A stretch of DNA of 64,000 nucleotides from Hofstenia miamia (GCA_004352715.1 SCFE01000036.1:576218-640217), one strand, 5' to 3'. Positions 10,482-21,886 are shown, counted from the first letter of the stretch. The notes: generated from the sequence alone by a model not told the origin. Numbers and translations are program-made.

Positions 10482-11620
10482 TGTAGCATCATCCCAAAAC
10501 AAATAGCTGCAGGAATAACATTGAACGATTATAGTAATTAAAATTAGTTGTAAAAATTAGTTAATGATTCTATTCATTTTTGTAAGATGCAACTAAGCTA
10601 CAATATTGTGCAAATTAAGAAAAACAGGTTAGCCGATTAAGTAAAAATTTGACAAAGTGAAACAAGCGAAATAACGCTTACGAATGAACAGCCATATTGG
10701 CAGACGAATTATTTGAAATTCAAATCAGCAGGTACTTCTAAGATTTTAAATAAATAGCTTTGAATTTGATTAAAAAATTGATGAACAATAAATTCTTCGG
10801 AGTTTATTTTATTTACATTTCTTCATTATCTGGTTTGATTATTTAATAACATGTTCAGCTAAGCAAGTTGTGTCAAGTAGTGGCTGGATTCCATCACGGG
10901 ATCGATTCGAAGGGTCCTTGTGCCAGTCACAAAACCACACTTATGTTACGGTTAGGAGATTTTCGATTCTTGCTTAGTCTGACTATCGATCTATACATGT
11001 ATGAAATAATGAAAGCCTGAAACGACTGGATAGTCGAAACCTAAGCATATATATCTATTCTTAATAGTAGGAGACTCGACTATAATCGACCAAATAAATG
11101 ACTCTACATGTAACATTATTAAATGTAAGTATAGGAAACTGCAATATTATTAATTAGATCACAAAGCCAGTAATTTTACGGTAATGGCTACTTTAATATT
11201 GTTTGAATGCAGTTAGTGTCAATGCCCGGTTGCTTTATTTAATTAAATCAACAAACACTGTACAACATTGAGTTTAAGTCAGTTACAACTTAACGTGAGT
11301 GCACACACTGAGCTAAAGTAAGGTTCACATAATTAGTTCCAATTGAGCTGAGACAGTGGATGCAGTCATCGTTCACGAAGAAGAGGAACTGTGCTGTGGT
11401 GATCGGCTTTGGGCAGAGGCCCAGAGAAGAACTGAAGAGGAAACGTCACGCAGCTCCATCACCTAAACAGTGATAATTATTATTCAATTAACCTAACTAG
11501 TTAAAAAGAAAGGAAAAGTTTGGCAGTTTGATGATCTAGTAACTCCTCACCCGCAATTTACTGAGTGATAATCATCAATAGTGATACATGGTGCAAATAG
11601 ACCAGGTGGAGGATGTTACA
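10482..11620 (+). repeat. 5' LTR of element B
   Basis: Starts TGTAGCATCATCCC and ends GGAGGATGTTACA. The pairing of TG and CA ends, the ATAC duplication outside and the primer binding site directly inside define it. A TATA-like stretch (TTTTAAATAAATAG) lies near 10746-10760, with an AATAAA about 30 bases further on. These would serve promoter and polyadenylation roles, but this assignment is by position only. Confidence 0.9.
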
Positions 11621-11636
11621 TGGCGATCATGACAAA
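11621..11636 (+). promoter_or_regulatory. primer binding site, tRNA-Arg type
   Basis: TGGCGATCATGACAAA directly follows the LTR CA end with no spacer. The C copy reads TGGCGACCATGACAGC. From memory this resembles the tRNA-Arg site used by Drosophila mdg1/412-type elements, differing at one or two positions. It would pair with the tRNA 3' end to prime minus-strand cDNA. An ATG lies inside the site, in frame with gag. Confidence 0.7.
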
Positions 11637-13575
11637 TAAGAACAAAGTCAATGGAGAGGAAACACACAGTGATACTTTTTCAAAAACGCTGAAACAACTC
11701 AAAGGAAAAGTGAAAAGGAAGCAACAGAGCAGAGAACGGAAATACAAAGTAAGCAGAGACAGAAAACCCTAACCGCAACAAGTGCAACTTGGACTCTTGG
11801 ATTGTAACCAAACTGGAAAGCCACAAACAATGACAAACAATAAAAGTAAGAGAGGAAGCGCAAAGAAAGTGATACCAAGAACCACTACCCCTATGATGAC
11901 ATGATCGTCATCCTATCCAAGGAATTCCAAAGCAACCCAAACCCCAGAGTAAGTAAGACAAGAATCCTCTTCCAAACCAGGAACCCCAGAAATCATGGAA
12001 ATTCTGAGAAAAAATAATGAGACTGAGAAACTACTATGAGAAGAAATTGGTCTACTAACAAAACAGATAGAAGATATCAAATTGGCAAGTGCGGAAACAA
12101 TCAGGAACATCCAAATCAATATGGATACCAGATTAATAGAACAGAGTGAAGTGTTTCAAAATGAGATCAAGGCACTTACGAAACAATTAACAGAATCAAA
12201 CAGTAGATTTCTGGAACAAAATCAGCTTCTGCAAGAGAAGAATAACCTATTAGAAAGGACAAATCAGCAGCTAATAGAAGACAATGACCTACAAGCCGCA
12301 GAGATATCACAACTTAAGAGTAAAATAACTAGACTCGAAATAAGTAGAAATGAACAGCCAGCACAACTACAACAGGACTTGCTGGAAGTAGAAAACAGAT
12401 GATTAATCGAAGACAAAGATCTGAGGCAAGAGGAGATAGCTCAATTAAAAGACAGATTGAGATTATTGCAACTGACCAAGGAACAAGGAAAAATACAGTC
12501 CCACAATTTTCAAGTCATAGCTAGAAAGGAACGCGAACTGCAAGCCCCACCACTCCACGATCACCTATTGGAAGGTTCTTCGGAAGACGAGAATGAGGCA
12601 GAAAAGAAGAAATTCATTGACGAGATCACAAAGGTAATAACCACGCAATTGCGAAAAGAAGAAGGGACAACAAAAAATATGAAACCGAAATACAGCAACT
12701 CAATATTAAACCAGGAAGTGGGAAACAATATGATCCTTTGTAAAGCCACATTACCAAAATTCAATGGCAGAGTGGATGGCTATAACCCAATGTTCAGGGA
12801 ATGGCTCCAGATGTTCGAATTAACGATGGCAGAAAGAAAGGTGAGCCAACATTCAGCAGAGGCAAGATTCCCACTATATCTGACCAGAGCGGCAGCACAA
12901 CACTACTTGCTGTTAGACCTGGAAATGAAAACAGACTACGAATTATTGATTGGCGATTTTATAGAATACTACGGAAATGAAATCTTTAAGAACCAATATA
13001 GAATAATCTTAAATGGAACGAAGATGAAAAAGACAGATGACATCCGCAATTACATACAACAGATCAAGAGGCTGGTCACACTCAGCTCAAGAGAGAACCA
13101 ATACTCAAAATATGATCTCTTTTCGCATATTTGTAAAGGGATGCCCGAAAATATAAGAGCACAATTTGAAATCAAGTGTGATGTAGACGACAAATTGGAG
13201 AAGATGATCAGGAAAGCAGTGGACATACAAGCTACGATCGAAAATAACGCGAGAATAAACGAAAAGGCAGCTTGGCATAGAGAAACGCCAACGTGGAGAA
13301 ACAACCTCAAACCGAAAAGCACAATGAAAACGTATGAGACAGAAAAACAGGAAAAAACGATAAGAGTAAAAACTAGAGATGGAAAAATGAGGAAGGTTCG
13401 TGAAAAAGACGTCAAATGCTACAATTGTGCAAAGAAACAACATAAGAGAGATGAGTGTCACAAACAAATAAATATGATTGGAGAAGAACAAGGGTACTTC
13501 GAAGAAGAAGACTTGATAGAATCGGAGGGGGAAATAAACGAAGAACCCCAAACTGAAGAGGAATCGGAAAACTAA
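11629..13575 (+). pseudogene. gag: gag of element B
   Basis: One frame runs from an ATG inside the primer binding site at 11629 to the TAA at 13573, interrupted by stops at 11770, 11902, 11950, 12037 and 12400. Order: a basic N-terminal part (about residues 1-110), a long heptad-like coiled coil rich in Q, N, E and L (about 130-290), an acidic patch, then the capsid-like region with CKATLPKFNGRVDGYNPMF, MAERKVSQ and GDFIEYYGNE, a basic stretch, and a CCHC zinc knuckle CYNCAKKQHKRDEC at about residue 600. It ends with an acidic tail. The protein would package the RNA and build the particle. The stop at 12400 sits in otherwise coherent coiled-coil sequence. The 649-codon length is long for a gag because of the coiled coil. 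Confidence 0.85.
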
Positions 13576-16193
13576 GTGGAGCACCGACTCCTAAAAACCG
13601 CGCAGCAGTAATGATTATGGCAAACATGGATACGGTTAACACAATGACAATATCGGTCAACGGAATAATGATAAAAGCAACCATTGATATGGGAGCGGCA
13701 ACTTTGATAATTACGGATGACTGCGCAACAAAATTAGGATTCTCAAGAGAGGATCTCACCAAGTGTAATAAAAGACTCATCAACGCATCTGGCAAATATA
13801 TTGATACCAAGGGAATATTGGAAGTGGTGCAGCTAAGAGTGGCGAACACTACGTTCGAGCAATCACTGGTAGTAGTGGACACACACAATAACATGCTACC
13901 ATACGAGATAATCTTGGGAGACGACTTCCTTATAAAAAACAAATGTGTGATCAACTATGCAGATAGAACCATCAAAGTTAAAGAGGAAGAGATTGAAATC
14001 AAAGAAGAACAGGGCAGAGACAAAACAATTACGTTCCAACTGCAGGAAGACATACACTTGCAGCCACATCAATGGAAAATGTATGAAATCGAAACAGAGG
14101 AAGCGATTACAGCCGACGTAATGATCTATGAGAATAAAGGAATAAATACAAAAAGGGTTTCAATGCCGTCAAGTATATGTGCAGTGAAAAATGGAAAGGG
14201 AAAAATTCCAATCCTCAACCCAACAAATTGGAATGTAAACTTAAGGAAATCACACATCAGAATATTCGGAAAACATGTGAAATCAAACATCAGATTGATT
14301 TGGAAAGCATTGGAGGACGAAGATGGAGCCGACGACTTGTATGGTCGATTTGAGGACTCACAAGTGGAAGCACAAAGTACTCCACATGGCCGACTCAAGG
14401 GCGAGTGGACGAACACCATCCAAGTCGCGAGTACTCCCAAAGGCCGATTCAAGGGCATTGGGACGAAAGCAACAGATGACGAATACAAAATCCCAGACAT
14501 CAAGAATGAGAATTACCAACATCTCAATGAAGAGGAAATACAACTGCTAAGAAACATGTTAAGACTACATAAGCAAATATTCAACTATGGAGAGATAAGT
14601 GTGGGGCAAGCAATAGGGGAGAAACATAAAATAGTGACAATAACTGACAAGCCAATAAAACTCCCCTGTAGAAGAGTGCCCAAACAAATGAAAGACGAAT
14701 ACAATCGAATACTCGAAGAATTGATAGACAATAAAATTATACAACCAAGTGAGAGTCCCTATGCAGCACCAACAGTGTTTGTAAAGCAGGGAGAAAAATA
14801 CCGACTATGCATAGATTTTCGAAAGTTGAATGAAGTGACGAAGAAAGATTCCTATCCCCTGCCAAGGATAGAGGATATGTTATACGAAGCAAGCAAGCAC
14901 AGATACTTTACGACACTAGACTTGTGCAAGGCCTATTGGCAAGTACAGATGGAGGAAGACGACATTGAAAAGACGGCATTCATAACACCGTACGGGTTGT
15001 ATGAGTGGATCTACATGGCGTTCAGACTATGCAATGCGCCAGCTACGTTCCAAAGATATATAACAAAAGTCCTGAAAAACAAAACGCACAGAATGGAAGA
15101 CGGTATTAACGCATATATAGACGACATAATCGTAACAAGTGATACAGTACAAGAGCACATAGAGAAATTGGATAGAACATTGACAATCTTAGGGAAAGCA
15201 GGACTCTGAATAAACGGCAACAAATGCAAGATCTTAAAACAAAAAATTGTCTTCCTAGGAAGAATGATAGAGAAAGGCAGAATATCAATGAAAGACAATG
15301 CAAGGGAGATGATACAGAAAATAGAGAAACCAAATAACAAGAAAGATATCCAAAGGATAATGGGTTTCTTTAACTATTATGGCACATTCATTCCCAACAT
15401 CGCAGGGAAAACCGCGAAAATGACAAAACTCATGAGAAAATCAGTACCATTTGTATGGACATGGCAAGAACAGGAGGAACTGGACAACATTAAGGAAGAA
15501 CTAGCGAAACTGCCATCACTTAACACACCGGATTACAATGAGCAGTTTATATTAGATTGTGATGCAAGTAAGGTCGCCATAGGGGCGACGTTAGGACAGA
15601 TGAAAAATGGAAAAGAGGTACCAATACAATTTTTCAGCCGCAAACTACAGGCAAGTGAAGAGAACAACGGATCCACCAAAGTAGAAATGTTAGCCCTAGT
15701 TGAGAGTATTAGAAAGTTCAGACATTTCCTAATCGGGAAAGAATTCCGAGTACGCACCAACAACAGCAGCCTCGCATGGCTAAAAAAGTTCTCGGGAGAC
15801 AAATCAGGCATTGTATCCCGATGGATAGAGTACCTCAATGAATTTACATTCATGATAGAGCATCGAAAAGGCACCCTACATAGCAATGCAGACTTTTGGA
15901 CGTTGCTACCAGAATACCAGAGAGAGGCAGAAAAGACAGATGGAGAAAAAAAACAATTCCAGTTCCTACCACACAACCAATATGATGAGATACCAGAGAT
16001 TAACGTAGACAAGAAAGGGCAAACAGTATTACCAATCATGATAAAGGAAGAGATCTCTGAAAAGGAGATAATAGACAAACAGCAAGACGACGTGATCCTT
16101 AATGAAATAATAAGTAAATTGAAAGAACCCCGAGTGACTTTATCGAAGTTAACAGCAAGTTACTTCGAACGATACAAATGGAAAGTAAACTGA
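13563..16193 (+). pseudogene. pol: pol of element B: protease, RT, RNase H
   Basis: Frame is -1 relative to gag and overlaps its last codons (IGKLSGAPTPKNR across the gag stop). The protease has KATIDMGAATLIITDD near 13675; the usual DTG or DSG is DMG here. Next comes YEIILGDDFL, then a linker with two GRLKG/GRFKG motifs (14385-14460). RT: CIDFRKLNEVTKKDSYPLP, LDLCKAYWQV, LCNAPATFQRY, AYIDDIIV near 15112. A TGA at 15207 replaces the Trp seen in copy C (GLWING). RNase H: LDCDASKVAIG, TKVEMLAL, RTNNSSLAW, SNADFW; the third acidic residue is Asn instead of Asp. A TGA at 16191 replaces CGA, as shown by copy B2. Overall typical Metaviridae order. Confidence 0.92.
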
Positions 16194-17556
16194 AATGGAT
16201 TATTGTACGTCGAAGGCCAAAACAATAGAATCGCAATACCAGAGTATTTTAAAAGAGACCTTATACGGCGGATACATGAAAAAGGCCACCGAATAATGCA
16301 GACAGAGAAAACATTCAATGGATGATTTATCACAACAGCAGTAAGGAAGGTAATCAAAGACATCATTAATAAATGCACGACATGTTTGTTACACAACAGT
16401 CAACAATTCCCAACACAGAGAGCACCGCTAGAAAAGATAATAGCCACACAACCAAATGAAATAGTCCATATCAACTTAGAACAACTATCAAAAGATAACG
16501 AGGGATACCAATTCCTATTGGTGATGGTGGACAATTTCACAAAGTATGTGAGAATGATCCCGATGAAGAACATGACTGCAGAGACCACAGCAGAAATAGT
16601 AATGAAGGAATGGATACTGCGATTCGGGCTGATGGAAATGATTATATCAGATAAGGGACCACAATTCGAGAGCGGTCTATTCCAGGAGATGGCCAAGATG
16701 CTAAAGATAGTGAGCGAACGAACTACAGCATACCACCCACAGGCGAATGGCGCGGTAGAAAGATTAAACAGGACTCTGATAAAGCTAATAAGAGTAACAA
16801 CAACAAGGATTGGCGGGAATAAATGGAGAGAGGTGATCGAGATGATAGAATACTTCTACAAAACGTCGGTTCACTCAACAACAGGAATCACCCATTCAAG
16901 GCAATGTTTGGCCGAGAGGCAGCTACACCACTATCAATGCAATATACTGATTACAGCAAAGCTCTGAACAACGAATATGTAAATCAATTGCAATTCACAA
17001 GACAATATGCCACAATATGAAGAAATTGGCAGTGAGACCACAGCAAAACTATAATAAAAAAATCTACGGGCACAAAGTAGGCGATAGGGTCTACGCATTT
17101 GCACCAATGAAACTAACAGACACGAATCAGGTTCGCAAATTAAAAACAGTTTGGTCCGGACCACGTATAGTAACGCAGGAATTGCCAAATAATGAATACA
17201 TGTTAGATAATGGCAGACTATCGCACTTCCAAAATTTAAAAAGAGCAATGGCAGACATTGAAGAAATGAAGATAGACGTTAGTGCTGAGTTTAAATTGAG
17301 CTGAATAAATGGCAAAGAGGTTATGTACGACATGTGTGATTTAGATAGCCTGCCAGAGGAGGAATTCGAAGAAGAATTCACAGCTGACATTGGAAACGAG
17401 CAATTGGAAAGGAGAGTGCAACCCCAGAGGGCTGCAAGAAATAAAACTATATATAACCCTGAAATATGGGATATAGATATAATAACTGCATTTAGGAAAT
17501 TAGAGAAGGATGCATCAGCCACTCAAGAAGTGAGTGAAGCGGAATCAACCAACTGA
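16194..17556 (+). pseudogene. pol: pol of element B: integrase and C-terminal tail
   Basis: Continues the pol frame after the TGA. The zinc finger keeps HEKGH and INKCTTCLL, though near 16290 a few bases are lost and a CGA is changed to TGA at about 16323. In the catalytic core the first acidic motif reads VHINLEQL, where copies B2, C and A have VHIDLE, so the first catalytic Asp is Asn. The second is ISDKGPQFES and the Glu is in NGAVERLNRTL. Single-base indels near 16885 and 17015 shift the frame. The C-terminal module has KLKTVWSGP (a GPY/F-type motif), then an acidic tail (EEEFEEEFTADIGNEQLERR) and IYNPEIWDIDIITAF. The tail ends at a TGA at 17554, about 90 bases before the ATG of ORF3. Confidence 0.88.
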
Positions 17557-17647
17557 GGGAATCCCGACCACAAACACAAGGAGGCCAGTGTGCAGAAGTT
17601 CTCAAACCGGATGTTGATTTGAGGGCAGAAGGGACGAGAATAACGAG

Positions 17648-19106
17648 ATGGCGAATAGACAGCATAGAGTGAAGAGGCGTCCTAGTAGTACTCAAGGCTG
17701 ATTCAAGGGCAGAAATACAAACAGACAATCAGCCTCTTCACAGCATAACTTTCCTTCCACGGGATCACTTCGCTGATTTGAGGGCGGTGAAACAACCAGA
17801 GTTCCAGGGGAAGGTATAAGTGGTGGAAGAACTGTGGAGATCCGGAAGCGATTCAAGGCTGAAGGTATCTCCATCAGAACCACAGCTGGTCAAGTATCAC
17901 GGGTTGTAACTGATAGCCGACTCAAGGGCAAATCAGTTGACATCAGCAGCACAGGCTCACAGCCCATGGACTGTGAGCTGAGCACCAGCAGATTGCCTTT
18001 ATGGATGAGGCAGATAGATATCTCCTCAGAAACAACATCAGAGCGTACGGTAAGATCAAGAGAGAGAGAAAAGCAAATGTCTAAAATTGATGGGGAAACG
18101 TTGCACCCCTATTTTGTGGCAACCACAAAAATGCGGCACAATGCATTCAAGAAATTGCCTCCAGAAATGAAAACGTTAATTAAGAAAACTGCCAAAATTG
18201 AAGGGAGCATCTTGCCAATTCTATTAGATGCAGACAACCAGCCAAAAGTTAATGTATTAATCTTGCCAATTCTATTAGATGCAGACAACCAGCCAAAAGT
18301 TAATGTATTAATCAGCTACCCACAAGAATTAAACAAAACGATCGATAGGCCATATATGAGAAGTACAACTCATATGACATTTAATGAAGATTTCACACTA
18401 GAGACAGCGCAAGCACTCATGGCGTACAAGGAACAAATAGCGAAAATCCCGGAAATAAATCTAGATGAAGAAAATTTAACGATCATACATGTGCTAAGAG
18501 AAAAAGAGTACAATAAAAATCTACAAAAACAAATCGACCAAACAGTTCGGATGGCGAGAGTACAACAAAAAAGAATAGTCATCATAGTCATGAGAGAAAA
18601 TTTGGAGGAATTACCTTAATATCTAAAGGATTTAGTACTAAGAACAGAAGGTTTCTTCCCATGGGAGAAGAAAGAATTCACAATCTCCGAGCTGATCTAT
18701 TTCAATTTACAAATTTACTACTGGGCTCAGATATACGGGATAATGATAGATCACAGCATAGCAATAGGTCTGTTCCAACAAACAAAAACAATAAAGCAGA
18801 AGAATGTGCAACAAGAAATTGATGAGAATATGAAACAATAAACCAGAAACAGCAAGCAGTGCACATTCACAAAAATAATAAAAAGAGCCAAAATGCTAAA
18901 GAAAGGTGGAATAACAACGCCCGTAGAAATTTGTGAAATGGTGATGAAAACACAATTAGAGATCACTAAAGAAGAACAACTATTAACCTCGTCACAGTTG
19001 ATACTATCCCCAAAAACACAAACAATGATTGACAGGATAAATATCGAAAAATGGGGAGATGTGAGCCAAGACAGCACGATCGAATGGATCAATATGGACG
19101 ATGAAC
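17648..19106 (+). pseudogene. ORF3 of element B, block 1 (N-terminal and central part)
   Basis: Third reading frame downstream of pol, unrecognised. It starts with an Arg-rich stretch (MANRQHRVKRRP), then repeats of an RFKG-like motif, then GETLHPYF, KMRHNAFKKL, ILPILLDADNQPKVN, SYPQE, RPYMRSTTHMTF, EYNKNLQKQIDQTVRMARVQ, FFPWEKKEF and YYWAQIYGIMIDHS. Stops occur at about 17699, 17779 and 18617. A 51-base in-frame duplication (17 residues) sits at 18211-18312. After about 18790 a different segment is joined (CTFTKIIKRAKM, GGITTPVEICEMV, LLTSSQLILSPK) that in copy C lies more than 800 bases further downstream. Block 1 therefore has an internal deletion. No signal peptide, membrane helix or Cys-rich region is seen. 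Nearly the same sequence recurs after the gap. Confidence 0.7.
18211..18312 (+). repeat. 51-base direct duplication inside ORF3
   Basis: Two adjacent near-perfect copies of a 51-base unit (starting CTTGCCAATTC at 18211 and again at 18262) duplicate 17 codons without breaking the frame. The other ORF3 copies (21389, 22529, 59926) have the unit once, so this is a private tandem duplication of this block. Confidence 0.9.
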
Positions 19107-20106
19107 NNNNNNNNNNNNNNNNNNNNNNNNNNNNNNNNNNNNNNNNNNNNNNNNNNNNNNNNNNNNNNNNNNNNNNNNNNNNNNNNNNNNNNNNNNNNNN
19201 NNNNNNNNNNNNNNNNNNNNNNNNNNNNNNNNNNNNNNNNNNNNNNNNNNNNNNNNNNNNNNNNNNNNNNNNNNNNNNNNNNNNNNNNNNNNNNNNNNNN
19301 NNNNNNNNNNNNNNNNNNNNNNNNNNNNNNNNNNNNNNNNNNNNNNNNNNNNNNNNNNNNNNNNNNNNNNNNNNNNNNNNNNNNNNNNNNNNNNNNNNNN
19401 NNNNNNNNNNNNNNNNNNNNNNNNNNNNNNNNNNNNNNNNNNNNNNNNNNNNNNNNNNNNNNNNNNNNNNNNNNNNNNNNNNNNNNNNNNNNNNNNNNNN
19501 NNNNNNNNNNNNNNNNNNNNNNNNNNNNNNNNNNNNNNNNNNNNNNNNNNNNNNNNNNNNNNNNNNNNNNNNNNNNNNNNNNNNNNNNNNNNNNNNNNNN
19601 NNNNNNNNNNNNNNNNNNNNNNNNNNNNNNNNNNNNNNNNNNNNNNNNNNNNNNNNNNNNNNNNNNNNNNNNNNNNNNNNNNNNNNNNNNNNNNNNNNNN
19701 NNNNNNNNNNNNNNNNNNNNNNNNNNNNNNNNNNNNNNNNNNNNNNNNNNNNNNNNNNNNNNNNNNNNNNNNNNNNNNNNNNNNNNNNNNNNNNNNNNNN
19801 NNNNNNNNNNNNNNNNNNNNNNNNNNNNNNNNNNNNNNNNNNNNNNNNNNNNNNNNNNNNNNNNNNNNNNNNNNNNNNNNNNNNNNNNNNNNNNNNNNNN
19901 NNNNNNNNNNNNNNNNNNNNNNNNNNNNNNNNNNNNNNNNNNNNNNNNNNNNNNNNNNNNNNNNNNNNNNNNNNNNNNNNNNNNNNNNNNNNNNNNNNNN
20001 NNNNNNNNNNNNNNNNNNNNNNNNNNNNNNNNNNNNNNNNNNNNNNNNNNNNNNNNNNNNNNNNNNNNNNNNNNNNNNNNNNNNNNNNNNNNNNNNNNNN
20101 NNNNNN
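19107..20106. other. assembly gap (1,000 N)
   Basis: Exactly 1,000 N, so the size is probably a placeholder. The sequence after it (from 20107) restarts inside integrase at a point already passed at 16936, so the gap separates two overlapping or duplicated versions of the same region. Confidence 0.95.
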
Positions 20107-20811
20107 ATCAATGCAATATACTGATTACAGCAAAGCTCTGAACAACGAATATGTAAATCAATTGCAATTCACAAGACAATATGCCACAATATGAAGAAAT
20201 TGGCAGTGAGACCACAGCAAAACTATAATAAAAAAATCTACGGGCACAAAGTAGGCGATAGGGTCTACGCATTTGCACCAATGAAACTAACAGACACGAA
20301 TCAGGTTCGCAAATTAAAAACAGTTTGGTCCGGACCACATACGGTAACGCAGGAATTGCCAAATAATGAATACATGTTAGATAATGGCAGACTATCGCAC
20401 TTCCAAAATTTAAAAAGAGCAATGGCAGACATTGAAGAAATGAAGATAGACGTTAGTGCTGAGTTTAAATTGAGCTGAATAAATGGCAAAGAGGTTATGT
20501 ACGACATGTGTGATTTAGATAGCCTGCCAGAGGAGGAATTCGAAGAAGAATTCACAGCTGACATTGGAAACGAGCAATTGGAAAGGAGAGTGCAACCCCA
20601 GAGGGCTGCAAGAAATAAAACTATATATAACCCTGAAATATGGGATATAGATATAATAACTGCATTTATGAAATTAGAGAAGGATGCATCAGCCACTCAA
20701 GAAACAAGTGAAGTGGAACCAACCAACCAAGGGAATCCCAACCACAAACATGAGGAGGCGAGTGTGCAGAAGTTCTCAAACCAGATGTTGATTCGAGGGC
20801 AGAAGGGATGA
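20107..20811 (+). pseudogene. pol: second copy of integrase C-terminal tail
   Basis: Almost identical to 16936-17640: SMQYTDYSKALNNEY, the KLKTVWSGP motif, the acidic tail and IYNPEIWDIDIITAF. Here the last frame stays open to a TGA at 20809, through SVQKFSNQ and RGQKG, showing where pol naturally ends. The same two frame breaks as in the first copy are present (ATATGAAG near 20190 and AGCTGAAT near 20475). That favours an allelic or assembly duplicate of one element over an independent insertion. Confidence 0.85.
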
Positions 20812-20821
20812 GAATGATGAG

Positions 20822-21885
20822 ATGGCAAATAGACGGCGTAGAGTTAAGAGGCGTCCTAGTAGTACTCCAGGCCGATTCAAGGGCAGAGATACAAATGGAC
20901 AATCAGCCTCTTTGCGGCATAATTTTCCTTCCAGGGGATCACTTCACCGATTCGAGGGCGGTGAAACAACCGGAGTTCCAGGGGAAGGTGTAAGTGGTGG
21001 AAGAACCATGGAGATCCAGAAGCAATTCAAGGCTGAAGGTATCTCCACCAGAACCACAGTTGGTCAAGTAGCGCGGGTTGTAACTGATAGCTGTCTCAAG
21101 GGCAAATCAGTTGACACCAGCGGTACAGGCTCACAGCCCATGGACTGCGAGCCGAGCACCAGCAGATTACCTTTATAGATGAGGCAGATAGATATCTCCT
21201 CAGAAACAACATCAGAGCGTACAGTAAGATTAAGAGAGAGAGAAAAGTGAATGTCTAAAATCAATGGGGAAACGTTGCACTCCTATTTTATGGCAACCAC
21301 AAAAATGCGGCACAATGCATTTGAGAAATTGTCTCCAGAAACGAAAACATTAATTAGGAAAACTGCCAAAATGGAAGGGAGCATCTTGCCAATTCTATTA
21401 GATGCAGACAATCAGCCAAAAGTTAACGTATTAATCAGCTACCCACAAGAGTTAAACGAAATGATCAATAGGCCGTACATGAGAAGTACAACTCATATGA
21501 CATTTAATGAAAATTTCACACTAGAGACGGCGCAAGCACTCATGGCGTATAAGGAACAGATAGCGAAAATCCCGGAGATAAATCTAGATGAAGAAAATTT
21601 AATGATCATACACGTGCTAAGAGAAAAAGAGTACAATAAAAATCTACAAAAACAAATCGACCAAACAGTTCGGATGGCGAGAGTACAACAAACAAGAATA
21701 GTCATCATAGTGATGAGAGAAAATTTGGAGGAATTACCTCAATATTTAAAAGATTTAGTACTAAGAACAGAAGGTTTCTTCCCATGGGAGAAGAAAGAAT
21801 TCACAATCTCCGAGCTGATCTATTTCAATTTACAAATTTACTACTGGGCTCAGATATACGGGATAATGATAGATCACAGCATAGC
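20822..21885 (+). pseudogene. ORF3 of element B, block 2
   Basis: Best view of the natural ORF3 start: ATG at 20822, 10 bases after the pol stop, giving MANRRRRVKRRPSSTPGRFKG. Then come HRFEGG, KQFKAEG and CLKGKS, all encoded by variants of the same short DNA motif, and then the conserved part (GETLHSYFM, SYPQEL, RPYMRSTTHM, NKNLQKQIDQTV, PWEKKEFTISEL). Stops at about 21176 and 21248 break the frame. The block is cut by a single N at 21886, after which the same sequence starts again. Function unknown; the Arg-rich start suggests nucleic-acid binding or nuclear import. Confidence 0.75.
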
Positions 21886-21886
21886 N

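Noticed and set aside
13050-15340. Minus-strand ORFs of 100-180 codons opposite gag and pol of element B, and similar ones opposite other coding regions.
   Set aside because: Low-complexity, Leu/Phe/Ser-rich antisense shadows of A-rich coding sequence with no motifs; the plus-strand frames carry all the recognisable domains.
19089-20194. Long ORFs of 340-430 codons crossing 19107-20106, 54705-55704, 56928-57927 and 60862-61861.
   Set aside because: They consist almost entirely of N and only look open because gaps contain no stops.
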